Shown one piece after another: positions 35,888 to 46,451 of a DNA stretch of 64,000 nt. Origin of the DNA: Bradyrhizobium sp. in8p8. GTDB lineage: Bacteria > Pseudomonadota > Alphaproteobacteria > Rhizobiales > Xanthobacteraceae. The DNA lies in assembly GCF_000426845.1 (NCBI RefSeq), contig NZ_AUGD01000022.1:1-64000 (forward strand), in the 5' to 3' direction. The translations under genes and the position numbers were made by a program. Position 1 is the first letter of the stretch; each line of letters opens with the position of its first letter. A model generated the notes under the pieces. It was not told the DNA's origin. It saw nothing but the letters and a program-made list of their open reading frames with translations, and did no database searches.

Positions 35888-35986
35888 GTTTTGCCCGTTA
35901 GAGCTCCGAAAGTCCCTGCTGCCAGATGCCGCCAGCGCGCCAACAATCCGTTGACGATTCGCAAGTCGCACTGGAAATCCTCTGTC

Positions 35987-36001
35987 GTTCTTCCTACGTT
36001 C
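35987..36001. promoter_or_regulatory. LexA (SOS) box upstream of uvrA
   Basis: GTTC-TTCCTAC-GTTC matches GTTC-N7-GTTC exactly and ends 97 bases before the uvrA start. Confidence 0.8.
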
Positions 36002-36097
36002 GCTGACATACCCATCGGCGCCGATCCGGTTCCGGGCGAAGCGCGCCTTTCCCTTGGCGCGATTGCGCGTCTTTGGGCTTCCTTGAGGACCAGCGGG

Positions 36098-39076
<2,979 letters not shown>

Positions 39077-39116
39077 GTAGCGAAATGGGGCGAGCCATCG
39101 GCGCGCATAGGACGGA

Positions 39117-39779
39117 ATGAACAAGGCCAACCCGCCCTACTCCCTCGCCATCTTCGACCTCGACGGCACCCTCGCCGACAGCTTCCCGTGGTTCCTGCGC
39201 ACCATCAACGACGTCGCCGATCACTTCAATTTTCGCCGCGTCGCGCAAGAGGACATCGAGGAGCTGCGGCATGCCTCGAGCCGCGAAATCCTTTCCCGGC
39301 TCGAGGTGCCCTTGTGGAAGCTGCCGGCGATTGCGCGGCATGCGCGGCGGCTGAAGGCGGAGGCAGCTGGCGAGATTTCGCTGTTTGCGGGCGTCGAGGC
39401 GATGCTGCGGATGCTCGCCGACAACGGCGTGCAGATGGCGCTCGTGACCTCCGACAGCGAAGCCAACGCGCGCGAGAAGCTCGGAGACGCCGCGGCGCTG
39501 TTTTCACATTTCGACTGCGCGGCTTCGTTGTTCGGCAAGCCCGCGAAATTCCGCAGGGTCATCCGCCGCGCCGGCGTCGCGCCTGCCCGGGTGATTTCGA
39601 TCGGCGACGAGGTTCGTGACATCGACGCCGCGCGGGCCGTCGGGATCGCTTGCGGTGCAGTGTGCTGGGGTTATGCGGCACCCGCGGCGCTGCAAGCGCT
39701 TCGGCCCGACCATGTGTTCGAGCAGATCAGTGACATCGCGCCGGCCCTGATCGGTGCCAGAAATCCCATGCAGGCTTAG
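39117..39779 (+). CDS. HAD-superfamily phosphatase (phosphoglycolate phosphatase-like)
   Basis: A 220-residue HAD hydrolase. Motif I is FDLDGTLADS with the Asp nucleophile, motif II ALVTSDSEA, the Lys of motif III lies in FGKPAKFRRV, and motif IV is SIGDEVRDIDAA. The helical cap between 20 and 90 (WFLRTINDVADHFNFRRV) is of the phosphoglycolate phosphatase kind. Substrate unknown. It begins 40 bases after uvrA and its stop overlaps the convergent membrane protein gene by four bases. Confidence 0.85.
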   Translation: MNKANPPYSLAIFDLDGTLADSFPWFLRTINDVADHFNFRRVAQEDIEELRHASSREILSRLEVPLWKLPAIARHARRLKAEAAGEISLFAGVEAMLRMLADNGVQMALVTSDSEANAREKLGDAAALFSHFDCAASLFGKPAKFRRVIRRAGVAPARVISIGDEVRDIDAARAVGIACGAVCWGYAAPAALQALRPDHVFEQISDIAPALIGARNPMQA

Positions 39780-40003
39780 CTGCCGCGGGGCGGATCGTGC
39801 TTCTCCATCGAGACCACGATCCGCTCCAGCAAGCCGTTCATCCGCCGGGTCTCGGCCACCTGCTGCTCGTAAAGCTCGATCAAGGTCGCACCGGACGATC
39901 CGCGCGCCTGCATGCCGTTTCGTCGCGAGAACCAGAACCAGAACCCGATCAGAAGCACGAACGGCAGCCACGCCACCGCGAGTTCGACCCATTTATTGTC
40001 CAT
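39776..40003 (-). CDS. Small single-pass membrane protein
   Basis: A 75-residue protein starting MDNKWVELAVAWLPFVLLIG with one membrane segment (about 7-26) ending in FWFSRRNG, then a cytoplasmic helix (LIELYEQQVAETRRMNGLLE). ATG 40003 was chosen because residues further upstream look untranslated. The design (short TM, coiled tail) is seen in many rhizobial small proteins. It may recruit or scaffold. Function unknown. Confidence 0.65.
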   Translation of the reverse strand: MDNKWVELAVAWLPFVLLIGFWFWFSRRNGMQARGSSGATLIELYEQQVAETRRMNGLLERIVVSMEKHDPPRGS

Positions 40004-40147
40004 TGCAAATGTTTCCGCTTCCTGCCGTGCATCTCTCGATGGAGAATCAATCCTGGAGAGCATCTGTCGGCGTAAGGCGGCTTCCGGTTCGAGCACGAGG
40101 CCCCGCATGGACCAAGGTGGGATCCCGCCACCCGGCCCGGCACTAGC

Positions 40148-40792
40148 TCACTCGCCGGATCGACCGGCAGCCTTGCGCGACGCCCCTCCTCCGATTTCCT
40201 TGTCCAGGCACGCAAAAGCCTCCTTCACGTGGGTGGCCAGAGGTCGCTTGCCCTGGTCGCGATTCCAATTGTCGATCGCCAGGCGCAGCGCTCCAACCGA
40301 CATCATAGCGACCACGCGCAGCGCAGCCTGGCGATGGGGCTGCGCCCACATCTGGCGCAGCGCCTCGAATACGGCTTCTTCCTTCTCGACGTATTTCGCC
40401 TGCTGCCGGATGCGAAGCGCCTCGTTCGCAGACATCAGGCGTTCGATCACCTTGGTCTGCTTGTAGTCGACCTGAAAGCGGGCCGTCAGGTCCAGCAAGG
40501 CGCTCTTCACGGCATCGAGAGGCGACTGCCTGGTCGTTTGCTCCAGCACGGCGGCACGCAGCGTCTCGCTGAACCCGCCGTCCTGCCAGGCCAGGAGGAT
40601 CTCTTCTTTGGACTTGAAGTAGTAGAAGAACGTCCGCCGCGAGATCCCCGCCGCCTCCGCGATCGCGTCCAGCGTGGTGGCGTCGTAGCCCTTGGTCAGG
40701 AACAATTTCAGGCCTTGCTCGGCGATACGATGCTGCGTTTCGCGCCGCTTCCGTTCGCGCAGGCCTTCCTCCTTTCGGGGCGAATTTTTCAT
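40148..40792 (-). CDS. TetR/AcrR-family regulator of the divergent hydrolase-lipoprotein operon
   Basis: A 214-residue protein. The helix-turn-helix is TTLDAIAEAAGISRRTFFYY followed by FKSKEEI, typical of TetR; the rest is a helical ligand/dimer domain. The gene is divergent from the alpha/beta hydrolase gene, 93 bases between starts. Between them two copies of TTACACT-NN-GTG, 22 bases apart, are likely operators. By analogy with divergent TetR genes it probably represses itself and the hydrolase operon. Inducer unknown. Confidence 0.85.
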   Translation of the reverse strand: MKNSPRKEEGLRERKRRETQHRIAEQGLKLFLTKGYDATTLDAIAEAAGISRRTFFYYFKSKEEILLAWQDGGFSETLRAAVLEQTTRQSPLDAVKSALLDLTARFQVDYKQTKVIERLMSANEALRIRQQAKYVEKEEAVFEALRQMWAQPHRQAALRVVAMMSVGALRLAIDNWNRDQGKRPLATHVKEAFACLDKEIGGGASRKAAGRSGE

Positions 40793-40829
40793 CGCCCGTT
40801 TCTGCCATGAAATCGACCAGTTTGCAAAA

Positions 40830-40863
40830 TTACACTAAGTGCAATTGAAACTTACACTCGGTG
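40830..40863. promoter_or_regulatory. Tandem TetR half-site repeats between divergent genes
   Basis: TTACACTAAGTG (40830-40841) and TTACACTCGGTG (40852-40863) start 22 bases apart, about two helical turns, so two dimers could bind the same face. Each contains the near-palindromic CACT-x-GTG. They lie between the TetR gene and its divergent neighbour. Confidence 0.6.
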
Positions 40864-40885
40864 AGACTTTGAGCAAGGTGCATTC

Positions 40886-41998
40886 ATGGTGAACCGGTCG
40901 GGCGGCGACACTCCCTCTCGGCATGTTCGATCTGCGCGCAGCGCCGGCGAAGCAATCGCTCCTGAAAATATGACGCGACGGCGCCTCGGCACCATGCTGC
41001 TCGCAGCCGCGGTTACAGCGGCGCTCACCGCACATTCAGCGCAAGCGCAGTCCGCTCCGCCCGCTTTCATCGATTTCGACTGGGCCGATCCCGCGCGTTC
41101 GCGGCCCGTTCCGGCGCGCCTGCACTGGCCGACGGATGCCGCGCCGGGATCGCGTGTGCCGCTCATCGTGTTCTCCCACGGCCTCGGTGGCTCTCGCCGC
41201 GGCTACAGCTATCTGGGGCGATATTGGTCGGCCCGCGGCATTGCCAGCTTGCATGTCCAGCATGCGGGCAGCGATTCGTCGCTCTGGGCGGGCAATCCCC
41301 TCGCCGTCGTGGACCGCTTGCAGCGAGCCGCCCATGAGAGCGAGGCGCTGGCGCGAGCCTTGGACCTGCGCTTCGCCCTGGATCGCATGCTGTCGAGTCC
41401 CTATGGCGCCCACGTCGATCGCCAGCGCGTCGTAGCGGCGGGGCATTCATATGGAGCGAACACTGCTCTTGTTGCCGTTGGCGCCCGCGTGATGCGCGAA
41501 GGGAGATGGGTGGAGGCCCGGGACCCGCGCTTTGGAGCCGCCATCGTCATCTCGGCCCCTCCATTCTATGGCGAGTCCGATCTTGCCTCGGTGCTGAGCA
41601 GGATCACCGTTCCAACCCTTCACGTGACGGCGACGAACGACGTCATTCAGATTCCCGGATACTACTCGCCCGCTGCCGACCGGTTGAAGGTCTTCAATGC
41701 CATCGCCACACCGCGAAAGCTGCTCGCCGTGTTCGAAGGTGGTTCGCACAGCGTCTTCACCGATCGCGCCTTCACGGGTGGTCCCGCTCTCAACCCCAAA
41801 GTCAAGCTCGCGACCGCCGAGCTCACTCTGGCCTTTCTCGACCTGGTTTTCGAAGGCAACGGGGCAACGCTGGCGCGCTGGAATGTCACTTGGCAGCCGT
41901 TGCTGGCGTCGGCGCCGGGGGCCGCACCTTCTCCCCTGCCCGCCGCGCATTCCCGGCGCATGGCCCAGGGAGCGACCGATCTCGTTTCCTCGCCATGA
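40886..41998 (+). CDS. Secreted alpha/beta hydrolase
   Basis: A 370-residue protein with the nucleophile elbow AAGHSYGANT and a late GGSHSVF His, as in dienelactone or platelet-activating-factor-type hydrolases. ATG 40886 has AAGGTG at the right distance; an alternative ATG at 40970 (MTRRRLGTMLLAAAV) places the signal peptide at the very start and may be the true one. Cleavage would be near HSAQAQ. The loop WAGNPLAVVDRLQR and PPFYGESD may form the lid. The gene overlaps the next by ATGA. Likely controlled by the divergent TetR regulator. Confidence 0.75.
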   Translation: MVNRSGGDTPSRHVRSARSAGEAIAPENMTRRRLGTMLLAAAVTAALTAHSAQAQSAPPAFIDFDWADPARSRPVPARLHWPTDAAPGSRVPLIVFSHGLGGSRRGYSYLGRYWSARGIASLHVQHAGSDSSLWAGNPLAVVDRLQRAAHESEALARALDLRFALDRMLSSPYGAHVDRQRVVAAGHSYGANTALVAVGARVMREGRWVEARDPRFGAAIVISAPPFYGESDLASVLSRITVPTLHVTATNDVIQIPGYYSPAADRLKVFNAIATPRKLLAVFEGGSHSVFTDRAFTGGPALNPKVKLATAELTLAFLDLVFEGNGATLARWNVTWQPLLASAPGAAPSPLPAAHSRRMAQGATDLVSSP

Positions 41999-42843
41999 GA
42001 TGGCCCGCGGTAGCAGTCTTGAGCTTGATGGCGGCCGGTTGCGCGGCCGCCCCGCTCGAACGCGCCGGGTCGCTCGCCTCATACGACAATCTTACGCCGT
42101 CCGATGGTCTGCTGACGAAGTCGCAGCTCCGGATCAGCAAGGCCGATGTTCTCGCAGCGAAGACGGCTCGCATCGAGCCGACCGCCTTCACGGCAGCCGC
42201 GGTGAGCCGGCCGTTCTCGCAGCAGCAGCGCACGCTGATCAAGAATGCGGTCAACAGATCGATGTGTCTTGCGCTGAGCGAGCGCTTCCGGATCGTGGCC
42301 ACCACGGAGGCTGCGGACTTGAATGTTCGCGCGATCATCACACACATTGCGCCGACCGATGCGACGGCAGCGGGCGTCTCCAAGGTCGCGAGCGTTGTGC
42401 CGTCCATCGTTGCTCCCGGCGTGCCCATTCCGGTGCCGCGGCTTCCAATTGGACTTGGGAGCCTGTCCGTCGAGGCCGAGGCCCGCGATCGCAGCGGCAA
42501 CCAACAGGCGGCCATGATCTGGGCGCGCGGGGCGAATTCCTTCACCAGCTCTCCGCGTGTATCGAGCGATGGCGACGCCTATGATCTTGCCGACGCTTTC
42601 GGAAGCGATTTCGGGAGGTTTTTGGTGACCGCGGAGAGTCCGTTCGGGAAGGTCCCAGCGCCACCGTCCGCCGACAGATTGAGCGCCTCGCTCGGTGGCG
42701 CGCCCAAGGAAGCGATCTGCGAGACATTCGGCCGAGCGCCGGGATTGGCCGGCCTCGTCGGAGAACGGATCGGCTTGCCGCCGGACTGGACCGATCGGGG
42801 TGCGCCAGAGGACGCCGTGTCAGAGGCGCAGAACGTCAATTGA
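41995..42843 (+). CDS. DUF3313-type lipoprotein
   Basis: A 282-residue predicted lipoprotein: MRWPAVAVLSLMAAGCAAAP has the lipobox AAGC. The mature domain (GLLTKSQLRISKADVLAAKT, RTLIKNAVNRSMCLALSERF, VRAIITHI) resembles DUF3313 proteins, whose function is unknown. ATG 41995 overlaps the preceding stop by four bases, so it is translationally coupled to the hydrolase. The Pro-rich segment PSIVAPGVPIPVPRLPIGLG is a probable linker or loop. An envelope partner of the hydrolase is plausible. Confidence 0.7.
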   Translation: MRWPAVAVLSLMAAGCAAAPLERAGSLASYDNLTPSDGLLTKSQLRISKADVLAAKTARIEPTAFTAAAVSRPFSQQQRTLIKNAVNRSMCLALSERFRIVATTEAADLNVRAIITHIAPTDATAAGVSKVASVVPSIVAPGVPIPVPRLPIGLGSLSVEAEARDRSGNQQAAMIWARGANSFTSSPRVSSDGDAYDLADAFGSDFGRFLVTAESPFGKVPAPPSADRLSASLGGAPKEAICETFGRAPGLAGLVGERIGLPPDWTDRGAPEDAVSEAQNVN

Positions 42844-43017
42844 GCTTTGGCGGAATGGTTCTGGGTTGAGACCCGGCAGCCGCACCGTTCGAAAACGCCC
42901 CACGCTTGCGCGCGGCCGCTCCTTCATCGCTCCATCAACCCCAGCCCTATCCAGCTTGAGGCCCTGCATCGGCCGATTTGGGCCCCTTTGGGAAAGTCAC
43001 CGCGGGGTTTTGACGAA

Positions 43018-43971
43018 CTACTCGGTCCTGCGCAAAAACACCCCGAACGCGCGCGGGCCGTCGCCGGTCTTGATCTCACCCACGACTTTCAGTTCGGCCG
43101 CATCGATGATGCTGAGCGTGTTGCTCTCCCAGCAGGCGACGATGATGCGCTTGCCGTCCGCGGTTGCCGCGATGCCTTCGGGATAATCGCCGACACTGAT
43201 GCGCTTGATCGGCTTCAAGCTCGCCAAGTCGAACACGGTGACGGTGCCGCCATATTGGTCGGTGACGAAGCCGCGGCCCTGCGTCAGCGCCACCGCATAG
43301 GGGCGCATCCCTGCCGGTACACGGCCGATTTCGCGGGCCTCCGCTATATCGATGACCGAGACATCGTCGGAGCCGACATTGGCGGTATAGGCGCGCCTGC
43401 CATCGGCGTCGATGATGATGCCGAACGGGCGCGTACCGACCTTGATTATGGCCTTGCGCTGGCGCGTCGCGGTGTCCACCACCGAGACACTGTCGTCGTC
43501 ACGGTCGGCCGAGAGCAGCAGCTCGCCATCCGGCGTCACCGCGAGGCCCGATGGCGAGGCGCCGACTGCGATGCTGGCCGTGACGCTGCGCGAGGCCGTA
43601 TCGATCACCCGCACCGCAGCGGCATACCAGTCGGCGACATAGGCGGTACGGCCATCGGGTGCGACGGCAATGCCGAGCGGTCCGCCGCCGACCTCGATCC
43701 GCCCCGTGACTTGCCGCGCGGCCGCGTCCACCACCGTCACCTCCTTGGCGTCGGGACTCGTCACATAGGCAAAACGCCCGTCTGTGCTGACGGCGACGCC
43801 CGCCGGCTTGCCGCCGATCGGGATCGTCGCAACGCTACGCGACGTCGCGAGATCCACCACCATCAGATCATCGCTCAGTTGGTTGGTGACGAACGCCTCT
43901 TCGGCGACTGCAGTACCGAGCGCAAGGCCGCCAAGGCCGGCGGCTAGCGCCGCCAGAGCCAGCGCGCGCAC
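43018..43971 (-). CDS. Periplasmic YVTN-type beta-propeller protein
   Basis: A 317-residue protein with a signal peptide (cleavage near TAVAEE) and seven or so roughly 40-residue YVTN/YncE-like repeats, e.g. IPIGGKPAGVAVSTDGRFAY, IEVGGGPLGIAVAPDGRTAY and IAVGASPSGLAVTPDGE. Such propellers are often linked to PQQ-dependent periplasmic oxidation or to surface binding. The upstream gene ends two bases before its start, so both are one operon. No catalytic motif is seen. Confidence 0.8.
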   Translation of the reverse strand: MRALALAALAAGLGGLALGTAVAEEAFVTNQLSDDLMVVDLATSRSVATIPIGGKPAGVAVSTDGRFAYVTSPDAKEVTVVDAAARQVTGRIEVGGGPLGIAVAPDGRTAYVADWYAAAVRVIDTASRSVTASIAVGASPSGLAVTPDGELLLSADRDDDSVSVVDTATRQRKAIIKVGTRPFGIIIDADGRRAYTANVGSDDVSVIDIAEAREIGRVPAGMRPYAVALTQGRGFVTDQYGGTVTVFDLASLKPIKRISVGDYPEGIAATADGKRIIVACWESNTLSIIDAAELKVVGEIKTGDGPRAFGVFLRRTE

Positions 43972-43973
43972 GA

Positions 43974-44537
43974 TCAGCTACCGCTCTCGATCTTCTTCTT
44001 GAGGGCCTCGAGCCCGGCCTTGTACAGCCCGCTCACTGCAGCCTTGGCAGCCTCGTCGTTCAGCTCCGGCGGCGGATCGTTGTTGGGATAGCCGCGGTAG
44101 AACGCGCCGGCCCATTCCACCTTCGCCTTGCCATCGGATGCAGGCGACACCGTCAACGTCGAGGAATAATTGGTGACGGGCAACACCTTCACGTCCACCT
44201 TGGTGATCCGATACGAATAGCTCAACATGTCGGGCTCGTATTTATAGAGCTCCTCCTCGACCGTCGCGCCGCCCGCAAGGGTCAGCGTCCGTGTCGCGCC
44301 GATCTCGTTGCCCTTTTCGCCCGTGGTCTTGGTGACGGGTGGAAGCCAGCTCATGTCCTGAAAATTGCGGATCGCGGCCCAGACCTTCTCCTGCGGAGCA
44401 TTGATCTCGATGGCTTCCCGTACCTTCTGCCGTGTCGGCCCGTGGGCCCGAACCGGTTCAAAGGCAGCCGTCAGAGTCATCCCCGCAACCACCAGCGCCG
44501 CCACCCCGGCGACCGCCGCTCCGCTTCTCATCCTCAT
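43974..44537 (-). CDS. Secreted SRPBCC-family protein (MxaD-like)
   Basis: A 187-residue protein with a signal peptide (GVAALVVAGMTLTAAFEPVRAHG) and an SRPBCC/START fold: AIEINAPQEKVWAAIRNFQD, WLPPVTKTTGEKG, then YSYRITKVDVKVLPVTNYSS and the long C-terminal helix AVSGLYKAGLEALKKKIES. Periplasmic SRPBCC proteins of this length include MxaD, which is linked to methanol dehydrogenase. With the beta-propeller that follows it looks like an accessory pair for a PQQ-type oxidation; the dehydrogenase itself is not in the window. Assignment to MxaD is inference. Confidence 0.7.
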   Translation of the reverse strand: MRMRSGAAVAGVAALVVAGMTLTAAFEPVRAHGPTRQKVREAIEINAPQEKVWAAIRNFQDMSWLPPVTKTTGEKGNEIGATRTLTLAGGATVEEELYKYEPDMLSYSYRITKVDVKVLPVTNYSSTLTVSPASDGKAKVEWAGAFYRGYPNNDPPPELNDEAAKAAVSGLYKAGLEALKKKIESGS

Positions 44538-44670
44538 GTCGTTTCCTCATCCTTCGATCTGCGCGACTTGGGGCGCGCTGAGATCATCGTAGCGCATTTT
44601 TGGACTCTGGGGAGACTTGTTCGTGGCACGGTTGTGGCGAGGCCCTAGCCGTCGTCGCCGCGGAAAGAAC

Positions 44671-44702
44671 CCGGATTGCTTCGCTCCGCTCGCAATGACG
44701 AC
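44671..44702. repeat. One arm of a Bradyrhizobium-type palindromic repeat
   Basis: CGGATTGCTTCGCTCCGCTC followed by GCAATGACGACGG is closely related to the right arm of the repeat at 18972-19060. It lies in the intergenic gap after the orphan ATPase gene. Confidence 0.65.
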
Positions 44703-44728
44703 GGAGAGAGCTGCCGCCGACTGCGCCA

Positions 44729-45481
44729 TCACTCGGCCAGCGTCGCTTCTACGAACCCACGGGGATCTGCGCAGAACTCCCGCATCAGGCGGTAGTGATC
44801 CGTCTCCTCCACCGTCACGGGTTCAAGTCCATGCTTTGTCAACTGCAGAAGCCGCGCGTTGGGATAGGCCATCAGCATCGGGGAATGGGTCGCCATGATG
44901 ACCTGACAATTCCTGGAGGTGTCCATGCGGTGCAGCAGCTTCAAGAACTCCATCTGGCGCGCGGGCGACAGCGCCGATTCCGGCTCGTCGAAGATGAAGA
45001 TGCCCTGCTTCTGACATCGCTCCTGGAAGAAGCGCAGAAAGCCTTCGCCATGGGAGTAGGACAGAAAATCGGGCGGCATGTCGGAGACTTCGTCGAGATA
45101 TCGCGCAACGGAGAAGAAAGTCTCGGCGCGGAAGAACCAGCCGTTGGTGATCTTCGGCACCCACCCGGCGCGAAGCGCGGCCGACAACTCCCCGCCCATG
45201 ATCTCGCGCGCATTGGAATGATCGACCGCGCGATAGCCTTTGCCCCCGCCGGCGTCGTCATAACCGGCGAGCGCTGCAATGCCCTCCAGGATGGTCGATT
45301 TGCCGGTGCCGTTCTCGCCGACGATGATGGTGATCGCGGTGTCGAAGCTCAGATCGAATTCTTGGCGGAAGATCGGAAGGCAGTACGGATACGTTTCCCA
45401 GTCGGGGACCAGCGTGCGGTCGAGCCAGACGCGCCGAAGATAAGGAGCCGGCAGCCTGATGTCCCGCTGTCGCCCTCGCAT
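44729..45481 (-). CDS. Orphan AAA/ABC-type ATPase (SbcC-like)
   Basis: A 250-residue ATP-binding protein. Walker A is IVGENGTGKST; a signature-like region FLSYSHGEGFLRFF follows; Walker B is GIFIFDEPESAL and the switch His is in VIMATHSPML. This is the closed ABC-ATPase type of AAA domain, without the membrane or coiled-coil parts of transporter or SMC proteins. Similar short ATPases occur alone and in defence modules; no nuclease neighbour is seen here. GGAGG precedes ATG 45481. Role unknown. Confidence 0.8.
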   Translation of the reverse strand: MRGRQRDIRLPAPYLRRVWLDRTLVPDWETYPYCLPIFRQEFDLSFDTAITIIVGENGTGKSTILEGIAALAGYDDAGGGKGYRAVDHSNAREIMGGELSAALRAGWVPKITNGWFFRAETFFSVARYLDEVSDMPPDFLSYSHGEGFLRFFQERCQKQGIFIFDEPESALSPARQMEFLKLLHRMDTSRNCQVIMATHSPMLMAYPNARLLQLTKHGLEPVTVEETDHYRLMREFCADPRGFVEATLAE

Positions 45482-45581
45482 CTCCAGCCCTCCCTTTGCC
45501 TCGTCCGGTCACAGGAACATATCAGGAACAACGATCCTGAGGAAGTGGTTTCCGCGGAGAACGGCAAGCCCAGGCTGTGAC

Positions 45582-46442
45582 CTAATCCACCACCTCCAAG
45601 ACCAGTTCCATCGTCATCAGCACCGGATTGTCCCCGCGGATCAGGCAGCCCTCGGCGATGCCGCCGGTATAGTCGATCAGGGCGGCATCGAGGATGGCCT
45701 CAAGCGCGCCGGCGCTGCCCGGCGCTATCGTGCCGGCCTTGACCGCAAGCTCGGTCGCAAACGGCTCAATTACTCCACCATGAGTGAAGCGAGCGCCGAT
45801 GGTCGAGCCGACACCGCCGCGGATCCTGGCGCGTGCAATTCCGCGCGCCCGGCAAAAATCTTCCAAGCAGCCGGCAAAGTCCTGGTTCGGACGCAGCCGC
45901 ATGGCAAACGCACGGCTCGTCGTCGGAGCGCCGGTGCTCTCGGCCGACACCGGCCCGAACAGCTTGAAATTGGTTTCGGGATCGGGTTCGGCCGTGAACA
46001 TCGCGCCATCGATGCCGAAAGCCTCGACCTCGAACGGTTCGGCGACGACGGTCTCATCCGGCATCATGTGACCGCCGCTTGTCTTACCGTCCGCCTCCGT
46101 CCACAGCGCATGGCAATGAAAGAACGGCGCGCCGTCGCGCATGCCGAGCGTCATGCTGCCGAGCCGCACGCGCGTCACGCCCTTTGGCCGGAACGTGTCG
46201 CTGTAGAATGCCGCGTTTTCGCCGGTCTTCGACAGCGCCGGCATGACATAGGCGAACGGTCCGAGCGCGCCGCGGCGAAAGTTCAGCACGCCGCCCGCAA
46301 AACCCTCGGCGGCGAAGCCGCGCAGCGCAGCCTCGAGCAGCGGCAGGCCGGTTTGAAGCGCGAACGTGAACGCGCGTCCCCTCGCCTCCACCCATTGAAC
46401 GCGTTCGGGGGACGGCAAGCCGGGCTGCTTGATGCTCCGCAT
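45582..46442 (-). CDS. Protein with two DUF296/PPC domains
   Basis: A 286-residue protein made of two similar halves. Each resembles the PPC (DUF296) domain: half one has PFFHCHALWTEADGKTSGGH with clustered His residues, and half two has TIGARFTHGGVIEPFATELA and a C-terminal NPVLMTMELVLEVV. The domain forms trimers in bacteria. The second half keeps a less typical set of residues. The gene lies nine bases after the acyl-CoA synthetase on the same strand and is probably cotranscribed with it. Function unknown; a ligand or metal site near the His cluster is likely. Confidence 0.75.
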   Translation of the reverse strand: MRSIKQPGLPSPERVQWVEARGRAFTFALQTGLPLLEAALRGFAAEGFAGGVLNFRRGALGPFAYVMPALSKTGENAAFYSDTFRPKGVTRVRLGSMTLGMRDGAPFFHCHALWTEADGKTSGGHMMPDETVVAEPFEVEAFGIDGAMFTAEPDPETNFKLFGPVSAESTGAPTTSRAFAMRLRPNQDFAGCLEDFCRARGIARARIRGGVGSTIGARFTHGGVIEPFATELAVKAGTIAPGSAGALEAILDAALIDYTGGIAEGCLIRGDNPVLMTMELVLEVVD

Positions 46443-46451
46443 TCCCTTCGC

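Noticed and set aside
35687..36097. N-terminal extension of uvrA by 137 codons
   Set aside because: It overlaps the porin-like gene and its terminator and is not UvrA-like; ATG 36098 gives the family length.
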